Source of the DNA: Balanoglossus misakiensis
Taxonomy: Eukaryota > Hemichordata
Direction: 5' to 3'
Length of the DNA: 64,000 nucleotides
Assembly: GCA_040954595.2 (NCBI GenBank)
Contig: CM082587.2
Span: 10,850,001 to 10,914,000, forward strand
Under the pieces are notes generated by a model, which was not told the origin of the DNA, searched no databases, and saw only the letters and a program-made list of their open reading frames with translations. Below are positions 1 to 11,082 of this stretch, in pieces. Made by a program: the position numbers and the translations under genes. Within the stretch, counting starts at the first letter, position 1. The number at the start of each line of letters is the position of its first letter.

Positions 1-1311
1 GACAATGTCAGTTTTCTTATTTACGGTTCGTACCTTACCATTAGACTTAACACACAGATTATCTGGCAGAGATTGACTGGCATTACCTTGGCTTCCAAGT
101 ATCTCTCTAATTGTTTTCCATATTGCAGTAGTGTTATTTTCATTTTGTATAAAAATATTGCTATAGTACATCTGTTTGGCTTTCCTGAGTAAAGCCGATA
201 AAATATTTCGATATTTTTTATAATTATCAACAGCAACAGCATTATTAAATTTTGATTTATATAATTTGTTATATAGCCTATGTTTGGTGTTAATAGATTT
301 TCTAAGTGATTTGGTGATCCAAGGTTTTTTTTTTTTTTTTTTGGTACTATAGGATGTTGTAGAAATAGGTGCATGTTTATCACAAATTTCATTAAAGACT
401 GAATAAAAATTGTTGTAAGCCTCATTAGCATCAGAGGAATGGTACACAGAATCCCATTTTGTGATTTCAAGATCGTCGTAAAATTGGGAGGGACTATAGT
501 TTTTGAAATTTCTGAAAATAATTTTCTCTTTTTGTGGCAATTTTAGAGGAATATTTTCTAAAAGAGTATACACAGGGAAATGGTCTGAAATATCTGTGAT
601 TATAGTGCCAGCATGAATAGGACGTTGATTATTTTTTGTGTAGATGTGGTCAATTAAAGTTTCAGATGAACTAGTCACTCTGGTTGGGATAGATATCAGC
701 TGTCTTAAGCCTATACATTCCAAGGAGGATAGATATGAATTTATATTGGGGTTGGTCAGTCTTATGTTAGTATCAATATTAAAATCGCCCATTAAAATAC
801 AATTATTTTTGTCACATCTGAACTCATTTAAAACTTGCACGAGACTAATTTGAAATTCTGTTATATCAGTATTAGGTTTTCTGTAGATTATTCCCATAAT
901 TATCTTCGTATTTTTAACCTGTACCTCCATCCAGAGTGATTCTGAGTGACTGACACTTGCTCGAAGCAGCTTGTAGATTACTGATGAATGTATGTAAGCC
1001 CCAACCCCACCACCCCTTCCTACTTCACGAGACTTCACTTCTAATGTGTAATCTTGCATATTACAAATACTTAAGTTATTTGGGTCCCATACTTCAGAAA
1101 TTCCAATGATAGCGAATTTGGACTTGATAATATCTTCATATAGTAATTTTAAGGCATCAACGTTTCTGTTTAATGATCTGACATTTAGATGGGAAACACA
1201 AAATGAATTATAAAGCTGGGGGGAAAAGTGTTCATCAAAATCACAGGGTGGAAGGGTATGATGACTAACATTGAAGAGAGGCCCTTTGAGTTTTATTGTA
1301 GTCTTACGCAT
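1..1311 (-). CDS. Non-LTR retrotransposon (LINE) ORF2, 5' part: APE endonuclease and linker, runs off the window
   Basis: The minus strand is open from an ATG at 1309-1311, just after an in-frame TAA, to base 1 without a stop: 437 codons, incomplete. It encodes an apurinic-endonuclease-type domain. About 35 residues in is SHLNVRSLNRN, followed by GISEVWDPNN, GRGGGVGAYIHSS, the catalytic-type MGDFNID, and later LIDHIYT and ITDISDHFPV. After the endonuclease comes the linker typical of LINE ORF2 (PWITKSLRKSI, then YRNILSALLRKAK). The reverse transcriptase would lie beyond the left edge. An 18-base A run (320-340 on the plus strand) encodes six lysines and keeps the frame. The long open frame suggests a young copy. 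The family is Jockey/CR1-like in layout; the exact clade cannot be assigned without the RT. Confidence 0.85.
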   Translation of the reverse strand, partial: MRKTTIKLKGPLFNVSHHTLPPCDFDEHFSPQLYNSFCVSHLNVRSLNRNVDALKLLYEDIIKSKFAIIGISEVWDPNNLSICNMQDYTLEVKSREVGRGGGVGAYIHSSVIYKLLRASVSHSESLWMEVQVKNTKIIMGIIYRKPNTDITEFQISLVQVLNEFRCDKNNCILMGDFNIDTNIRLTNPNINSYLSSLECIGLRQLISIPTRVTSSSETLIDHIYTKNNQRPIHAGTIITDISDHFPVYTLLENIPLKLPQKEKIIFRNFKNYSPSQFYDDLEITKWDSVYHSSDANEAYNNFYSVFNEICDKHAPISTTSYSTKKKKKKPWITKSLRKSINTKHRLYNKLYKSKFNNAVAVDNYKKYRNILSALLRKAKQMYYSNIFIQNENNTTAIWKTIREILGSQGNASQSLPDNLCVKSNGKVRTVNKKTDIV

Positions 1312-1380
1312 CCTTTCACATAAGAAGAGTTAGTAGACGTGAGTTGACTGACCGTTATTAACCGCTTTTGATTAGGGGAC

Positions 1381-1481
1381 CAAGCGCCCTCAGGCGCTTG
1401 TGCCCTATTGGTTTTACTGTGTTTTTTTAGGGCACAAGCCAAGCAGGCTTGTGCCCTATTGGTATTACTGGGGTTTTTCAT
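1381..1481. repeat. Two copies of the GGGC(C/A)CAAGC hairpin repeat
   Basis: Two units carry the inverted pair gggcacaagc / gcttgtgccc followed by the spacer ctattggtnttact. They are diverged relatives of the hairpin minisatellite at 12.2-13.1 kb and sit immediately upstream of the LINE ORF. Confidence 0.65.
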
Positions 1482-1484
1482 CCT

Positions 1485-2595
1485 CTTCTTTTTCTTGTGT
1501 AGTTTTTTTGCCCAATAGGATCTTGAAAACGGCTGAACCTACAAATCTCAAACTTGGCACAGTGATGCAGGCCTATGAGAGCTGGTGCAGTACCCTCGTG
1601 AATGTTTAATAAGTCATGTGATCTGATGACCATATATGGGCAAAGTTTTCAAATGGGCCTAATTTGCATATGAATGGAGATATCGAAATTCTTTTAGCAA
1701 CTTTTGTGGACCATGTGATCAGTGTCCTACATGCCAAATGTCAATCCCGTGGGCCAAGTCTATTTTGAGAAGAAGATTATTAAATATTATTTGTCATATT
1801 TGTGGACCCAGCCATAGGCCTATACTTTCTATAGTTAAGCTATGACGCTATGTCCACGTCTGTGCAATTGTCCTGTACAGTGACAGTCTAGTGGCCCGTG
1901 AGCTGAATGGGACCAAAATAAAAGACAAAATTTTGGGCTCACCTGTAACACCTGCTTAACTCATTAATTATGTGCATACCTAATTCCGGGCTAACTATTA
2001 GGGCTAGAGGTTTTGTTCTTGTGGGACATGGACCAGTATGGGATCAAAAATTTTTGCCCAAATTTTGGGTGACCTCAGGTGACCTTTGACCTACTTTCCT
2101 ATATCTCGGCATCCACAGCAGGTACAGACTTGGCGTTTGGAGGGTTGTGACTAAAATTGAAAAGACAAAATTGGGGGTCACCTGTGACACCTGCTTATCT
2201 CATTAATTATGTGCATACCTAATTCCAGGCTAGCCAATAGGGCTAGAGGTTTGATTTTTGTTGAACATGGACCAGTATGGGGTTAAAATTTCTTGCCCAA
2301 TTTTGGGTGACCTCAGGTGACCTTTGACCTACTTTACCGTATCTCGGCAACCCATGCAGATACAGCCTTGGCATTTGGAGGCATGGAACTCCTAATGGAG
2401 CCTTATACTTTACGTCATTAATTATGTGCATATCTAATTCTAGGCGAACCAATAGGGCTAGAGGTCTGGTTTTTGTTGGACCTGGACTAGTATGGGGTCA
2501 AAACTTTTTGCCCAAATTTTGGGTGACCACATATGACCTTTGACCTTCGGCTTAAGCTTGTGCCCGTCATCGCTGCTTGCAGCTATATTCTTCTA
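1485..2595 (-). repeat. Dispersed repeat element with internal ~240-bp direct units
   Basis: The element ends at about 2,565-2,595 in a reverse copy of the terminus TATAGCTGCAAGCAGC...GGGCACAAGC, which is seen again at 5.1, 6.3 and 46.4 kb. Inside, a unit of about 240 bp beginning ctcattaattatgtgcatac and containing ggtgacctcaggtgaccttt is repeated at about 1,960, 2,200 and 2,410. No coding capacity is apparent; the ORFs are short and unrelated to one another. Confidence 0.6.
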
Positions 2596-2945
2596 CTTCT
2601 TTTTCTTGTGCAGTTTTTTCGCCAACTAGGATCTTGGAAACGGCTGAACCTACAACTCTCAAACTTGGCACACGGGTGCAGGTCTATGAGAGCTCGTGCA
2701 GTACCCTCGTGAATGTTTAATTAGTCACATGACCTGATGACCATATATGGGCAAAGTTTTCAAATTGGCCTAATTTGCATATGAATGACGATATCAAAAT
2801 TCTGTGCATTCATTTTGCGGACCATATGGTCAGTGTCCTACATGCCAAATTTCAAGGCCCTGGGCCAAGTCAATTTTGAGAAGAAGATTTTTAAATATTA
2901 TATTTCATATTTTTTGTACCCAGCCTATACTGTCTTTTAGTCCAG
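2596..2945. repeat. Direct duplicate of 1,495-1,870
   Basis: The block starting ttcttgtgcagttttttcgcc and including aacggctgaacctacaa and catatatgggcaaag repeats the block at 1,495-1,870 in the same orientation with modest divergence. Confidence 0.65.
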
Positions 2946-2949
2946 GAGA

Positions 2950-4480
2950 TAGGTGCCGTTAATCAGAATTTTTGGTAAGGAAGGTTTGAGAAGTCCATTC
3001 TATGTAAAAAATGGTGCTGATTCCAAAAAAGTCAGTCTTATTGACCCCACTCAAGACAAAATTGCCATTTTGGCCATTTTTAACCCAAAATGGTCTTTTT
3101 TAGAAAACACTAAAAACACACTGTTTTCGTCACATTGTGAGATCTGAGGACATATGATATGCTTATTCTATGTAAAATTTGGTGAATATTACGAAAAAAG
3201 TAGTCCGATTGACCCAAAACAACAGAAAATTGCCTTTTTGACCATTTTTTCCCCAAAAAACGTCATTTTTAGAAAAAATTTAAAACACACGGTTTTCTTC
3301 ATAATGATTGATCTGGTGATATATGGAAAGTCAATTCTATGTTAAAAGTGTTGACTTAAAAAATAAAGCAGTCCTTTTGACCTCAATCAATACAAAAATG
3401 CCATTTTTGGCCACTTTTTGAGGTCAAAAAAGGTTATTTTTACAAAAAAACTAAAAATAAATTGTGTTTGTCATATTCAGAGATCATTGGATATATGAAA
3501 TGTCCATTCTATGTAAAAAAATTATGCTGATTCCAGAAATAGCAGTCTTATTGACCCTTCTCAAGAAAAAATGCCATTTTTGCCACTTTTTACCCAAAAA
3601 CGTCATTTTTAGAAAACACTCAAAATTTATATATTTTCTTCACTTTCGGAGATCTGATAATGTATTATATGCCCACCCTATGTAAAATTTGGTGATTATT
3701 CCAAAAAAGCAGATTTATTGACCCAACCTAATGCAAAAATGCCCTTTTGGAAAGTTTTTGCCCAAAAAGGCCATTTTTAGAAAAAATGTTAAAAACAAAC
3801 TTTTCATCATAAAGCTCAGAGATCATGTGATATATGAAATGTTCATCCTATGTAAAAATTGGTGCTGATTCCAGAAATAACAGTCTTATTGATCCTACTC
3901 AAGAAAAAATGCCTTTTTTGCCACTTTTTGCCCCAAAAACGTCATTTTCAGAAAACACTCAAAATTTATATATTTTCTTCACTTTCGGAGATCTGATAAT
4001 GTATTATATGCCCACTATATGTGAAACATTTCCAAAAAAGCAGTTTTATTGATGCCACTCAAGATAAAAGTGCCTTTTGGCAAGTTTTTGCCCAAAAAGT
4101 GTCATTTCTAGAAAACACCCAAAACTTTTATATTTTCTTCACTTTCGGAGATGATGATGTATTATATACCCACTCTATGTGAATAAAATCAAAAAAAAAA
4201 TTTCACTGGCGCCACTCAAGAAAACAGTGCTTTTTTGACAAGTTTTTGCCCAAAAAGCCACTTTTTGAAAACCATTAAAAACAAACTGTTTGATTCTTAT
4301 TTGGAGATTCTATGATGTGTGAAAAGTACATTTATTGTAAAATAGGTGTTGTTTCCAGAAATGCAGTCTTAATGACCTTAACCATGATGAAATCGCCTTT
4401 TTGGCTAAGTTTTGCACAATTTTTTTATTTTTAAGAATATATTAATAGCATTCTCTTTTCTTCACTTTCTCATTATAAAT
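2950..4480. repeat. Tandem array, ~170-bp unit, about nine copies
   Basis: The marker string (c/t)cattctatgtaaaa recurs near 2,995, 3,165, 3,335, 3,505, 3,675, 3,845, 4,015, 4,170 and 4,335, giving a period close to 170 bp. Each unit contains a ttgacccnactcaagaaaaa segment and a ttttagaaaacactnaaaa segment. The copies are clearly diverged. Short ORFs here are repeat shadows. Confidence 0.75.
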
Positions 4481-4668
4481 AAAATCCCATTCTATATTGA
4501 AACGTGGTTACAAACAAGATAACTGCTTCACAAATAAATGGTTCACTTCTCTTGAGGCTTGGGAAAACTTGACAGTATAGGAAAATATAGAATTTTAACA
4601 TGAGATGATGACAATTTTCTATGGCTTTGTAGGAGTTAAAAATGTTCGGAGTTCCACTAGCAACTTAC

Positions 4669-4869
4669 TTTTCTGAGTCAGCGATACCTGTCCAGGATGG
4701 AAGGGGTGATGTTACTGCAACACCATTCAAGTAAACTGCCACAATGCCTTCTTCAATTACCATGACAACATTATGCCACGAGTTGTCATCAACTGATACG
4801 GTTACACCATTTGTACTGACAGATAGACTTCTGTCCAGGACAAGAAGGGTACTATCAACTTGGGTTAAG
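4669..4869 (-). CDS. Pentraxin/LamG-like internal exon
   Basis: A 201-bp minus-strand exon with a good acceptor (ttcttggcag before 4869) and a consensus donor GTAAGT (complement of 4663-4668). The product contains SWHNVVMVIEEG and VAVYLNGVAV, the W-H and Y-x-N-G signature of the pentraxin/laminin-G sandwich. Both ends are phase 2, so it is a symmetric exon. No neighbouring exon was recognised on this strand within several kilobases, where the flanks are repeats. It may be part of a gene with long introns, or an orphan duplicate related to the pentraxin-like exon at 41.7 kb on the other strand. Confidence 0.5.
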
Positions 4870-5104
4870 CTGCCAAGAAATTCAAAACAGAGATTAGACA
4901 TAAATCGGTGCATCAGCTGGTACTTTTGGGAAATTATCACACTTTTTTCAAACTGCACCACCTTTAGCCCATACAGAAGTATGCACTGAACTATGTACAA
5001 GTATTATGAACCCTAAGTATGAGTGCATATGCATGTTTAAACCAGACAAATAATAAATCTTCGCCGCAAAGGAATATGGTCGCCACCGTGAGAAAATGCA
5101 AAAT

Positions 5105-6298
5105 ACAATTAAAGCTGCAAGCAGCGTTGGCGGGGCACAAGCGGTTCCCATGGTAACAAGCAAATGCCAAGGCTGTATCTGCTGTGGATACCAAGATATT
5201 GGAAAGTAGGTCAAAGGTCACCTGAGGTCACCCCAAATTTGGGCAAAAAAATCGGACCCCATACTAGTCTAGGTCCAACAAAAACCAAACACCTAGCTCT
5301 ATTGGTTCGCCTAGAATTAGGTATGCGCATAATTAATGAGGTCTTGTGTAAGACTCCATATCTGCTCCATCGGCCCTCCAAAAGCCAGGACTCTAACTGC
5401 TGTGGATGCTGAGATATGGGAAATTAGATCAAAGGTCATCCAAGGTCACCCAAAATTTGGGCATAAAATTTTGACCCCAGAGTGGGCCATGTCCAACTAA
5501 AACCAGACCTCTAGCCCTATTGGTTAGCCTGGAATTAGATATGCAGAAAAATGATGTTTCAGAAATAGGTCAAGGGTCATTGCCAAAATTACCAAAATAG
5601 TTGTGTCATGTCCTGGCAGCATTGGTACCCATGTCCACAAAATTCATGACTGTGGTGCTTTTACAAGAGGAGGTATGGGGAATATGCATATATAATTAGT
5701 TGTTTTAAAACTGGGTCAAAGGTCATGTCAAAATTGCCCCGAAAAATTGTAACAACTTCCGGTCATATGATGACTCATATCCAAAAAAAGAATTTACGTG
5801 CTGTCAACATTTTGGCTACAAAACAGAATTTTCATTTTTCAATGGTTTTCCGAAAATCCAACATGGCCGCCATAATGATCGACCAATCACAGTGCGCTTC
5901 GCAAACTTGATAAACATAGGTTAGGTGACCACATACCCCGAATCCCGTGACTCGGCAATCGCTGGTTCTGGAGAAGAAGATTTTTAAAGTTTTAAGTAGT
6001 TTTTCAGAAAAACAATTGTAGCAAAAAAACTTTGTGTGACGTCATGATTTCAATGGGGTAAAATGATGGACAGAAGGTAGGCTACCTGCACACCAAATTT
6101 GAGAAGGACTCGTTTAACGATTTTCAGGAAATGCAATATGGCCGCCAGGTCACGTGACTAAATAAATATTCACGAGCCACTGCACGTCTACTCATTGGCC
6201 CCTATCACCCTACCAAGTTTAGCCCCCTAGGTGCAGCGGTTTTCCAGATCTACCTGGCCGATTTTCTCGGAAGAAGAAGAAGAAGAAGAAGAAGAAGA
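5105..6298 (+). repeat. Dispersed repeat element, AATTAAAGCTGCAAGCAGC end to (GAA)n end
   Basis: Begins with caattaaagctgcaagcagc followed by gttggcggggcacaagc and ends in a (gaa)n tract at 6,270-6,297. The next copy begins directly at 6,299, so elements sit head to tail. The interior carries inverse-oriented relatives of the 240-bp units at 1.9-2.5 kb. GCTGCAAGCAGC is itself a short hairpin. A 3' microsatellite is compatible with a SINE-like or other non-autonomous element; the class is not established. Confidence 0.6.
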
Positions 6299-7391
6299 AT
6301 TAAAGCTGCAAGCAGCATTGTCCGGGCCCAAGCTCTATTATCTGATCTGCACATAATTAATGAGTAGAAACATAATGCTGTGTTTTATCCCATGACATAT
6401 CAAGGTTATATCTATGTTTGGTGCTGATATTGTGTTAAGTAGGTCAAAGGTCATCTGAGGTCACCCAAATTTTGGGCAGAAAATTTTGACCCATAGTGGT
6501 GCATGTCCAACAAAAACCAGACCTCTAGCCCTTTTGGTTAGCCCGGAATTAGGTATGCACATAAATAATGAGTTAAGCAGGTGTCATAGGTGACCCAAAA
6601 CTTTGGCTTTTCATTATGGCCCCATACCTCCAAACGCCAAGGCTGTATCTGCTGTGGATGTCGAGATATGCAAAAATAGGTCAAAGGTCATCTGAGGTCA
6701 CCCAAAATTTGGGCAGAAAATGTTGACCCATAGTGGTCCATGTCCAACAAAAACCAGACCTCTAGCCCTTTTGGTTAGCCCAGAATTAGGTATGCACATA
6801 AATAATGAGTTAAGCAGGTGTCACAGGTGAGCCAAAACTTTGGCTTTTCATTATGGCCCCATACCTCCAAACGCCAAGGCTGTATCTGCGGTGGATGTCA
6901 AGTTATGCAAAAGTAGGTCAAAGGTCACCCGAGGTCACCCAACATTTGGGCAAAATATTTTGACCCCATACTGGTCCATGTATAACAAAAACAAAACCTC
7001 TAGCCCTTTTGGTTAGCCCAGAATTAGGTATGCACATAAATAATGAGTCAAGCAGGTGTCACAGGTCACTCAAAACTTTGTCTTTTCCGTATGGCCCCAT
7101 ACATGTACCTCCAAACGCCAAGGCTGTATCTGCTGTGGATGTCGAGATATGCAAAAGTAGGTCAAAGGTCACCCGAGGTCACCCAACATTTGGGCAAAAT
7201 ATTTTGACCCCATACTGGTCCATGTATAACAAAAACAAAACCTCTAGGTCTATTGGTTCATCTGTAATTAGATATGTGCATATTTAATGAGGTCAGCAGA
7301 GGTCATGAAAAGTAGCAAAATTTTTTGATCACATACAAATCCACATACATCAAACACCAAACTTATAGCCCTATTGGTTAGCCTGGAATTA
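6299..7391 (+). repeat. Left part of a dispersed repeat copy, four ~240-bp units, interrupted by a DNA transposon
   Basis: Starts with the AATTAAAGCTGCAAGCAGC terminus. Units marked by aggtcaaaggtca recur at about 6,450, 6,680, 6,910 and 7,160. The copy is cut at 7,391 by the transposon and resumes after 11,430 with gatatgcagaaaaatgatg; a paralogous uninterrupted copy is visible at 5,530-5,560. Confidence 0.6.
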
Positions 7392-7745
7392 CACTGAAAA
7401 TCGTCGCACCTGCAACGACCCATTGACTGAGCCGTTGATTTTATTTATCGACGCACCCGACTGTTATCAGGCTGACTGAATGGGCATGTAACAGAATTTG
7501 CAACATTGTTGTGTTGAAGCAGACGCGGAGTCTCGGATTACATTACAGAGTGAATATACGACCGAGACACTTGATGAAATCAAAAGTTCAAACTTTGTAA
7601 TGAATAAAGAACACGGTAAAAGTTGTGCGTGTTTCCCCCCCCCCCCCCCATTATTTTAAATGAAAGACAGATATTCATCATGCATGATTCACTAGGAAAC
7701 ATTTATTCCACTGAAACACACCAAGCGATCGAAAGATAAAATACA
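7392..7745. repeat. Left terminal inverted repeat of the IS630/Tc1-like element
   Basis: About 350 bp, nearly identical by eye to the reverse complement of 11,083-11,429. Differences are mostly in a poly-C run (7,636-7,650) that is much shorter in the right copy. Confidence 0.9.
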
Positions 7746-8005
7746 AAGGACACGACTAGAGGTCTGTCAGACAGTTCAAAATGTTTCCGTATTCAACTTG
7801 ACCTCGTTTTTTTTCATCATAACACTTGCATGTAATATAAATTTACATGTATATTGCGTCCTTAACAGGGGGGCAATGATCAAAACAACAGTCTACTTCT
7901 ATTAAAATAAGAACCAGGCAACGAAGTCTTAATGAAACAATTTCAAGGAGAAAGTTCAACAGTTTTTTCACTGCACAAAGTTTATATGACGTTTAGTGTT
8001 CAAAG

Positions 8006-9625
8006 TTACTCATCTGCTTCAGAAGGCTGAGGGGGGTTATCAACGCGTGGCTCGATTGGAAATGCTGGTTGCACTGCAGCAATATCAATGGTCGATGTTG
8101 GATAGGTTGTAGTTGCTATATTCCCTTCGTATGCATGAGGGCCGTAGCCGAATGGTGTAAACATCAGACTGAAATGTGAAGTCGGCGGTGTGTCAGCGCC
8201 CCAATTCCAAGGATAAAACTGATAGGGGTAACCATACGTATACGGCACATACGGACTGTACGAATGAGACGTAGTCGGAATTACAACTGGGCCTGAATTT
8301 GACACACACGGTGAACAATTTGTTGACAGTTCATGTAAGCCAGCCGCTTGAGCGTTGCTAGGGCCTTCTTTGGGAGGCGAACAGGTACGGCCGCGATTTC
8401 CTTGACTTTGGGACGGAGTTTCTGCGCGAAGTTCAGGGTTTGTCGGTGCCTCATTCAGCTCGGGAGCTCGCCTAGGCGACATTTGCATCTTTCGTCGCTT
8501 TAACACCTCTTGAATGGGGTCTGGCAGTCGAGAACCAGGGCGATATTTATCGGCACGGTTGTGTTTACTATTGAAATTGTCGATAATAGTTTGAAATGTT
8601 TTTCCCGCGCGTTCAATGTTTTGCGGAATTTTGCCCTTGTAGTGTTTCTCAAGAATGGCACAGTCTCCTTTGATGATAGCGGTACGTGGCACGACTCCAG
8701 ACGCTGTTCGAATCAAATATTTCCGCTTGTTAGAATTAAGTAAGGTACTGTACACGCGCGAGTAAAACGTTGTTGAGGTAGCCTCGTGAACTGCTTTCTT
8801 TAACTCAAGCGTTGATTTCTTTTTCCTTAAGTCACTTTTCAGCTTAGAGACAACCTCATTTGCTGATGTAAGTTCTTTTCTTTCCACGGGATGGTCAGGC
8901 AATGAACCGCACTGTTCAACGGTAACACAAGTTGGAAACGGACACTTTCGCTTGTCATGTGAGCCATAGACGTGACAGTTTGTGCATTTCTTTTGGCCCG
9001 CTTCTCGGAGTTGCTCCGTTTGTCGGTAGCGATTGTTGAGATCGTTGTATTTCTTGGAAGCCTCATCAAGTTCCATTTCTATTTCTGAAATTTCACTTTC
9101 TAACGCTTCCATCATGAGCTCGCTCGGGGATTGCCAAGTATAGTTTCCCCATTCATCATCATCACCACCGGCACCATTGTCATCAACCGCGGCAGGAGCG
9201 GCAGTTTCCGATTCCACCGTTGCATATTGGGCAGTGGGCATACTCTCTTTACGCCCCCGGGCCGATGATTCACGATGTCTACTTGGCCGCCTTTCCCGAT
9301 CCCGTGGAGATCGGAAAAGTCTTTTAGGAATTCTTCCACGACTTGGTCCTGCACTGTCAGGGCTCCCTTTCTGTTCCCGGCGATCATTCAACCGTGGGGT
9401 CGGCAGGTTGTCAATCCCGTACATAATCATCCGTTTGTGAGTTTCGCTGACCCGATTCTTGAACTTCGAAAAGTCATCTTCCGTGAAAAACTTCAGCGAA
9501 GTCGTTGAAATGAAGTCCTGCTCTTCAAAGTCGGATCGATACTTCAGAAGAGTTGGGCTTATGGAAACCAGAAATCTCTCGACCGTTGACATGTTACTTG
9601 GAGACTTTGATTCCATGTTTATCAT
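8006..9625 (-). CDS. Accessory protein of the DNA transposon, 539 aa (zinc-knuckle, coiled coil)
   Basis: An intact ORF with an ATG start. Residues about 10-75 form a helical, SAM-like N-terminal segment (ERFLVSISPTLLKY...FFTEDDFSKF). Residues about 80-130 are Arg/Ser-rich and basic. An acidic stretch near GAGGDDDEWGNY is followed by a coiled coil (SELMMEALESEISEIEMELD), then a C-x2-C-x4-H-x4-C zinc-knuckle-like motif (CTNCHVYGSHDKRKC). A basic middle and a Pro/Tyr-rich tail complete it. Its position inside the TIRs and its intact frame argue that it belongs to the element. A nucleic-acid-binding or transposase-assisting role is inference. It resembles gag-like proteins in architecture; I do not recognise a named family. 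Confidence 0.75.
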   Translation of the reverse strand: MINMESKSPSNMSTVERFLVSISPTLLKYRSDFEEQDFISTTSLKFFTEDDFSKFKNRVSETHKRMIMYGIDNLPTPRLNDRREQKGSPDSAGPSRGRIPKRLFRSPRDRERRPSRHRESSARGRKESMPTAQYATVESETAAPAAVDDNGAGGDDDEWGNYTWQSPSELMMEALESEISEIEMELDEASKKYNDLNNRYRQTEQLREAGQKKCTNCHVYGSHDKRKCPFPTCVTVEQCGSLPDHPVERKELTSANEVVSKLKSDLRKKKSTLELKKAVHEATSTTFYSRVYSTLLNSNKRKYLIRTASGVVPRTAIIKGDCAILEKHYKGKIPQNIERAGKTFQTIIDNFNSKHNRADKYRPGSRLPDPIQEVLKRRKMQMSPRRAPELNEAPTNPELRAETPSQSQGNRGRTCSPPKEGPSNAQAAGLHELSTNCSPCVSNSGPVVIPTTSHSYSPYVPYTYGYPYQFYPWNWGADTPPTSHFSLMFTPFGYGPHAYEGNIATTTYPTSTIDIAAVQPAFPIEPRVDNPPQPSEADE

Positions 9626-9963
9626 AGACAGCTATTTACTGATGTCTTCCACACACGCACGTGTCGAACGCAGTGAAACTGTCGGGTGGAAGGACCAACA
9701 AATTAGGGGGGAGGGGGGGTCGTGTATGAACTCAGAACGAGAACAAAACTTTTCCACATCGCAAACAAATTTGTAAAACGTTACCTGTCAAAAATATTCC
9801 AAATATACAATTTAATGTCATCTTAATTACCAATGTACTCAGTATGGTTATTTTAATGGAAGTTTGAGCAAAGTCATCAACATGTAATTTGGTATGTTCC
9901 TAACCAATAGGGAACATTCCCGCCTTGTCCACAACCTTATATTTGATAAATATTGTAAGAAAT
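9626..9963. promoter_or_regulatory. Shared upstream region of the two divergent transposon genes
   Basis: The 338 bp between the two start codons must hold both promoters if the genes are transcribed separately. It contains a G run at about 9,700-9,720 and an AT-rich part at 9,780-9,860. No clear TATA box was identified. Confidence 0.45.
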
Positions 9964-11046
9964 ATGGAAGTGAGTCGGAGCGGACGCTCGTTTTCTCGCG
10001 GAAAACCACTCTCAAGTGACTTGCGTTCATTGATCAGAAATGAAATGGTGACACTCAGAGCAAATCAGAGGACCGGGTATTTTCCAGCTGGTTGTTTGAA
10101 AAAAGTAGCGGACAGGTTCAGAGTGAACAAATCAACAGTGAGTCGTTTTTGGAAACACTACTGTGAAACCGGTGAAATCGATCCACCCACTCCTCGTGGA
10201 TCAACCCAGCAGAGCAAGCTCACCGATCCTGATCTGGAATTTATCGAGATGTTGAAAAGGGAAAGACCTTCCATTACGTACCAGGAAATAGTGGACCAAC
10301 TGATGCAATACGGCACGGTTAACTCAGTCAGCGTCAGTACCGTGGGTAGAGCTGTTCGTAATGAACTAACTGGCGGTCCGTGGACATTTACCAGAATGTC
10401 TGTCATCAATCAACATCGTTTGACCGAAGAAAATATGGAGTACACGCAAGCCTATGTGGACTACTTGATGACGAAGAATCCGGCGAGAGTCAAGTTTATG
10501 GATGAAAGCGGGGTCAAAATACAGACCGGTCAACGTACATATGGTCATTCTCAGAGGGGAGTGAAAACCTATGAAATCGGCAGATATTTGACAGGTGCAA
10601 ATAACACAGTGAATCTGCTCGTTGGAATTGATGGTGTTAAATATTGTTCTGTTATTGAGGGACCCTCCAATGGCGATGAATTCATTAGGTACTTTGCTGA
10701 AGCCATGGCGGCGTACACAAATGACGGTGAGGCTGTTTTGAATCCAGGAGACACTGTTGTTGTAGACAACGCTCCTATACATCACCATCAACCAGGTGAT
10801 CATGTAAGAAATATGTTGGATGATATCGGAGTTGAAATGGTATTTTTACCAACGTACTCGCCAGATTTTAATCCTGTCGAGAATTGCTTTAGTAAGTTGA
10901 AAAGTCTCCTGAAAAGAGACTATTACCGCGAACTATTACATGACAATGTAGCCGTGGCGGTGTACGATGCAGTGCGAATGATCACCCCAAACGATACGCA
11001 CGAGTATTATGCTGCAACTGGTTATATACAAGTACCGCAACTTTGA
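9964..11046 (+). CDS. IS630/Tc1-like DDE transposase, 360 aa
   Basis: The start is taken at the ATG at 9964; the frame extends upstream only from non-ATG codons. The N-terminus carries a helix-turn-helix (LKKVADRFRVNKSTVSRFW) and a second DNA-binding segment (TYQEIVDQL...SVSVSTVGRAV), the bipartite paired-like arrangement of this superfamily. Catalytic motifs are the first Asp in FMDESGV, the second in VVVDNAPIHHH and the Glu in YSPDFNPVENCF. There are 37 residues between second Asp and Glu, so DD37E. The protein ends TGA at 11044-11046, just before the right TIR. All three acidic residues are present, so it could be active. Confidence 0.9.
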   Translation: MEVSRSGRSFSRGKPLSSDLRSLIRNEMVTLRANQRTGYFPAGCLKKVADRFRVNKSTVSRFWKHYCETGEIDPPTPRGSTQQSKLTDPDLEFIEMLKRERPSITYQEIVDQLMQYGTVNSVSVSTVGRAVRNELTGGPWTFTRMSVINQHRLTEENMEYTQAYVDYLMTKNPARVKFMDESGVKIQTGQRTYGHSQRGVKTYEIGRYLTGANNTVNLLVGIDGVKYCSVIEGPSNGDEFIRYFAEAMAAYTNDGEAVLNPGDTVVVDNAPIHHHQPGDHVRNMLDDIGVEMVFLPTYSPDFNPVENCFSKLKSLLKRDYYRELLHDNVAVAVYDAVRMITPNDTHEYYAATGYIQVPQL

Positions 11047-11082
11047 GTTTTCACCCGTGTCGAGTTTTGATCAAACGGACTG

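Noticed and set aside
9925-9963. N-terminal extension of the transposase from 9,925
   Set aside because: The upstream codon is TTG; the first ATG in frame at 9,964 suits a eukaryotic gene.
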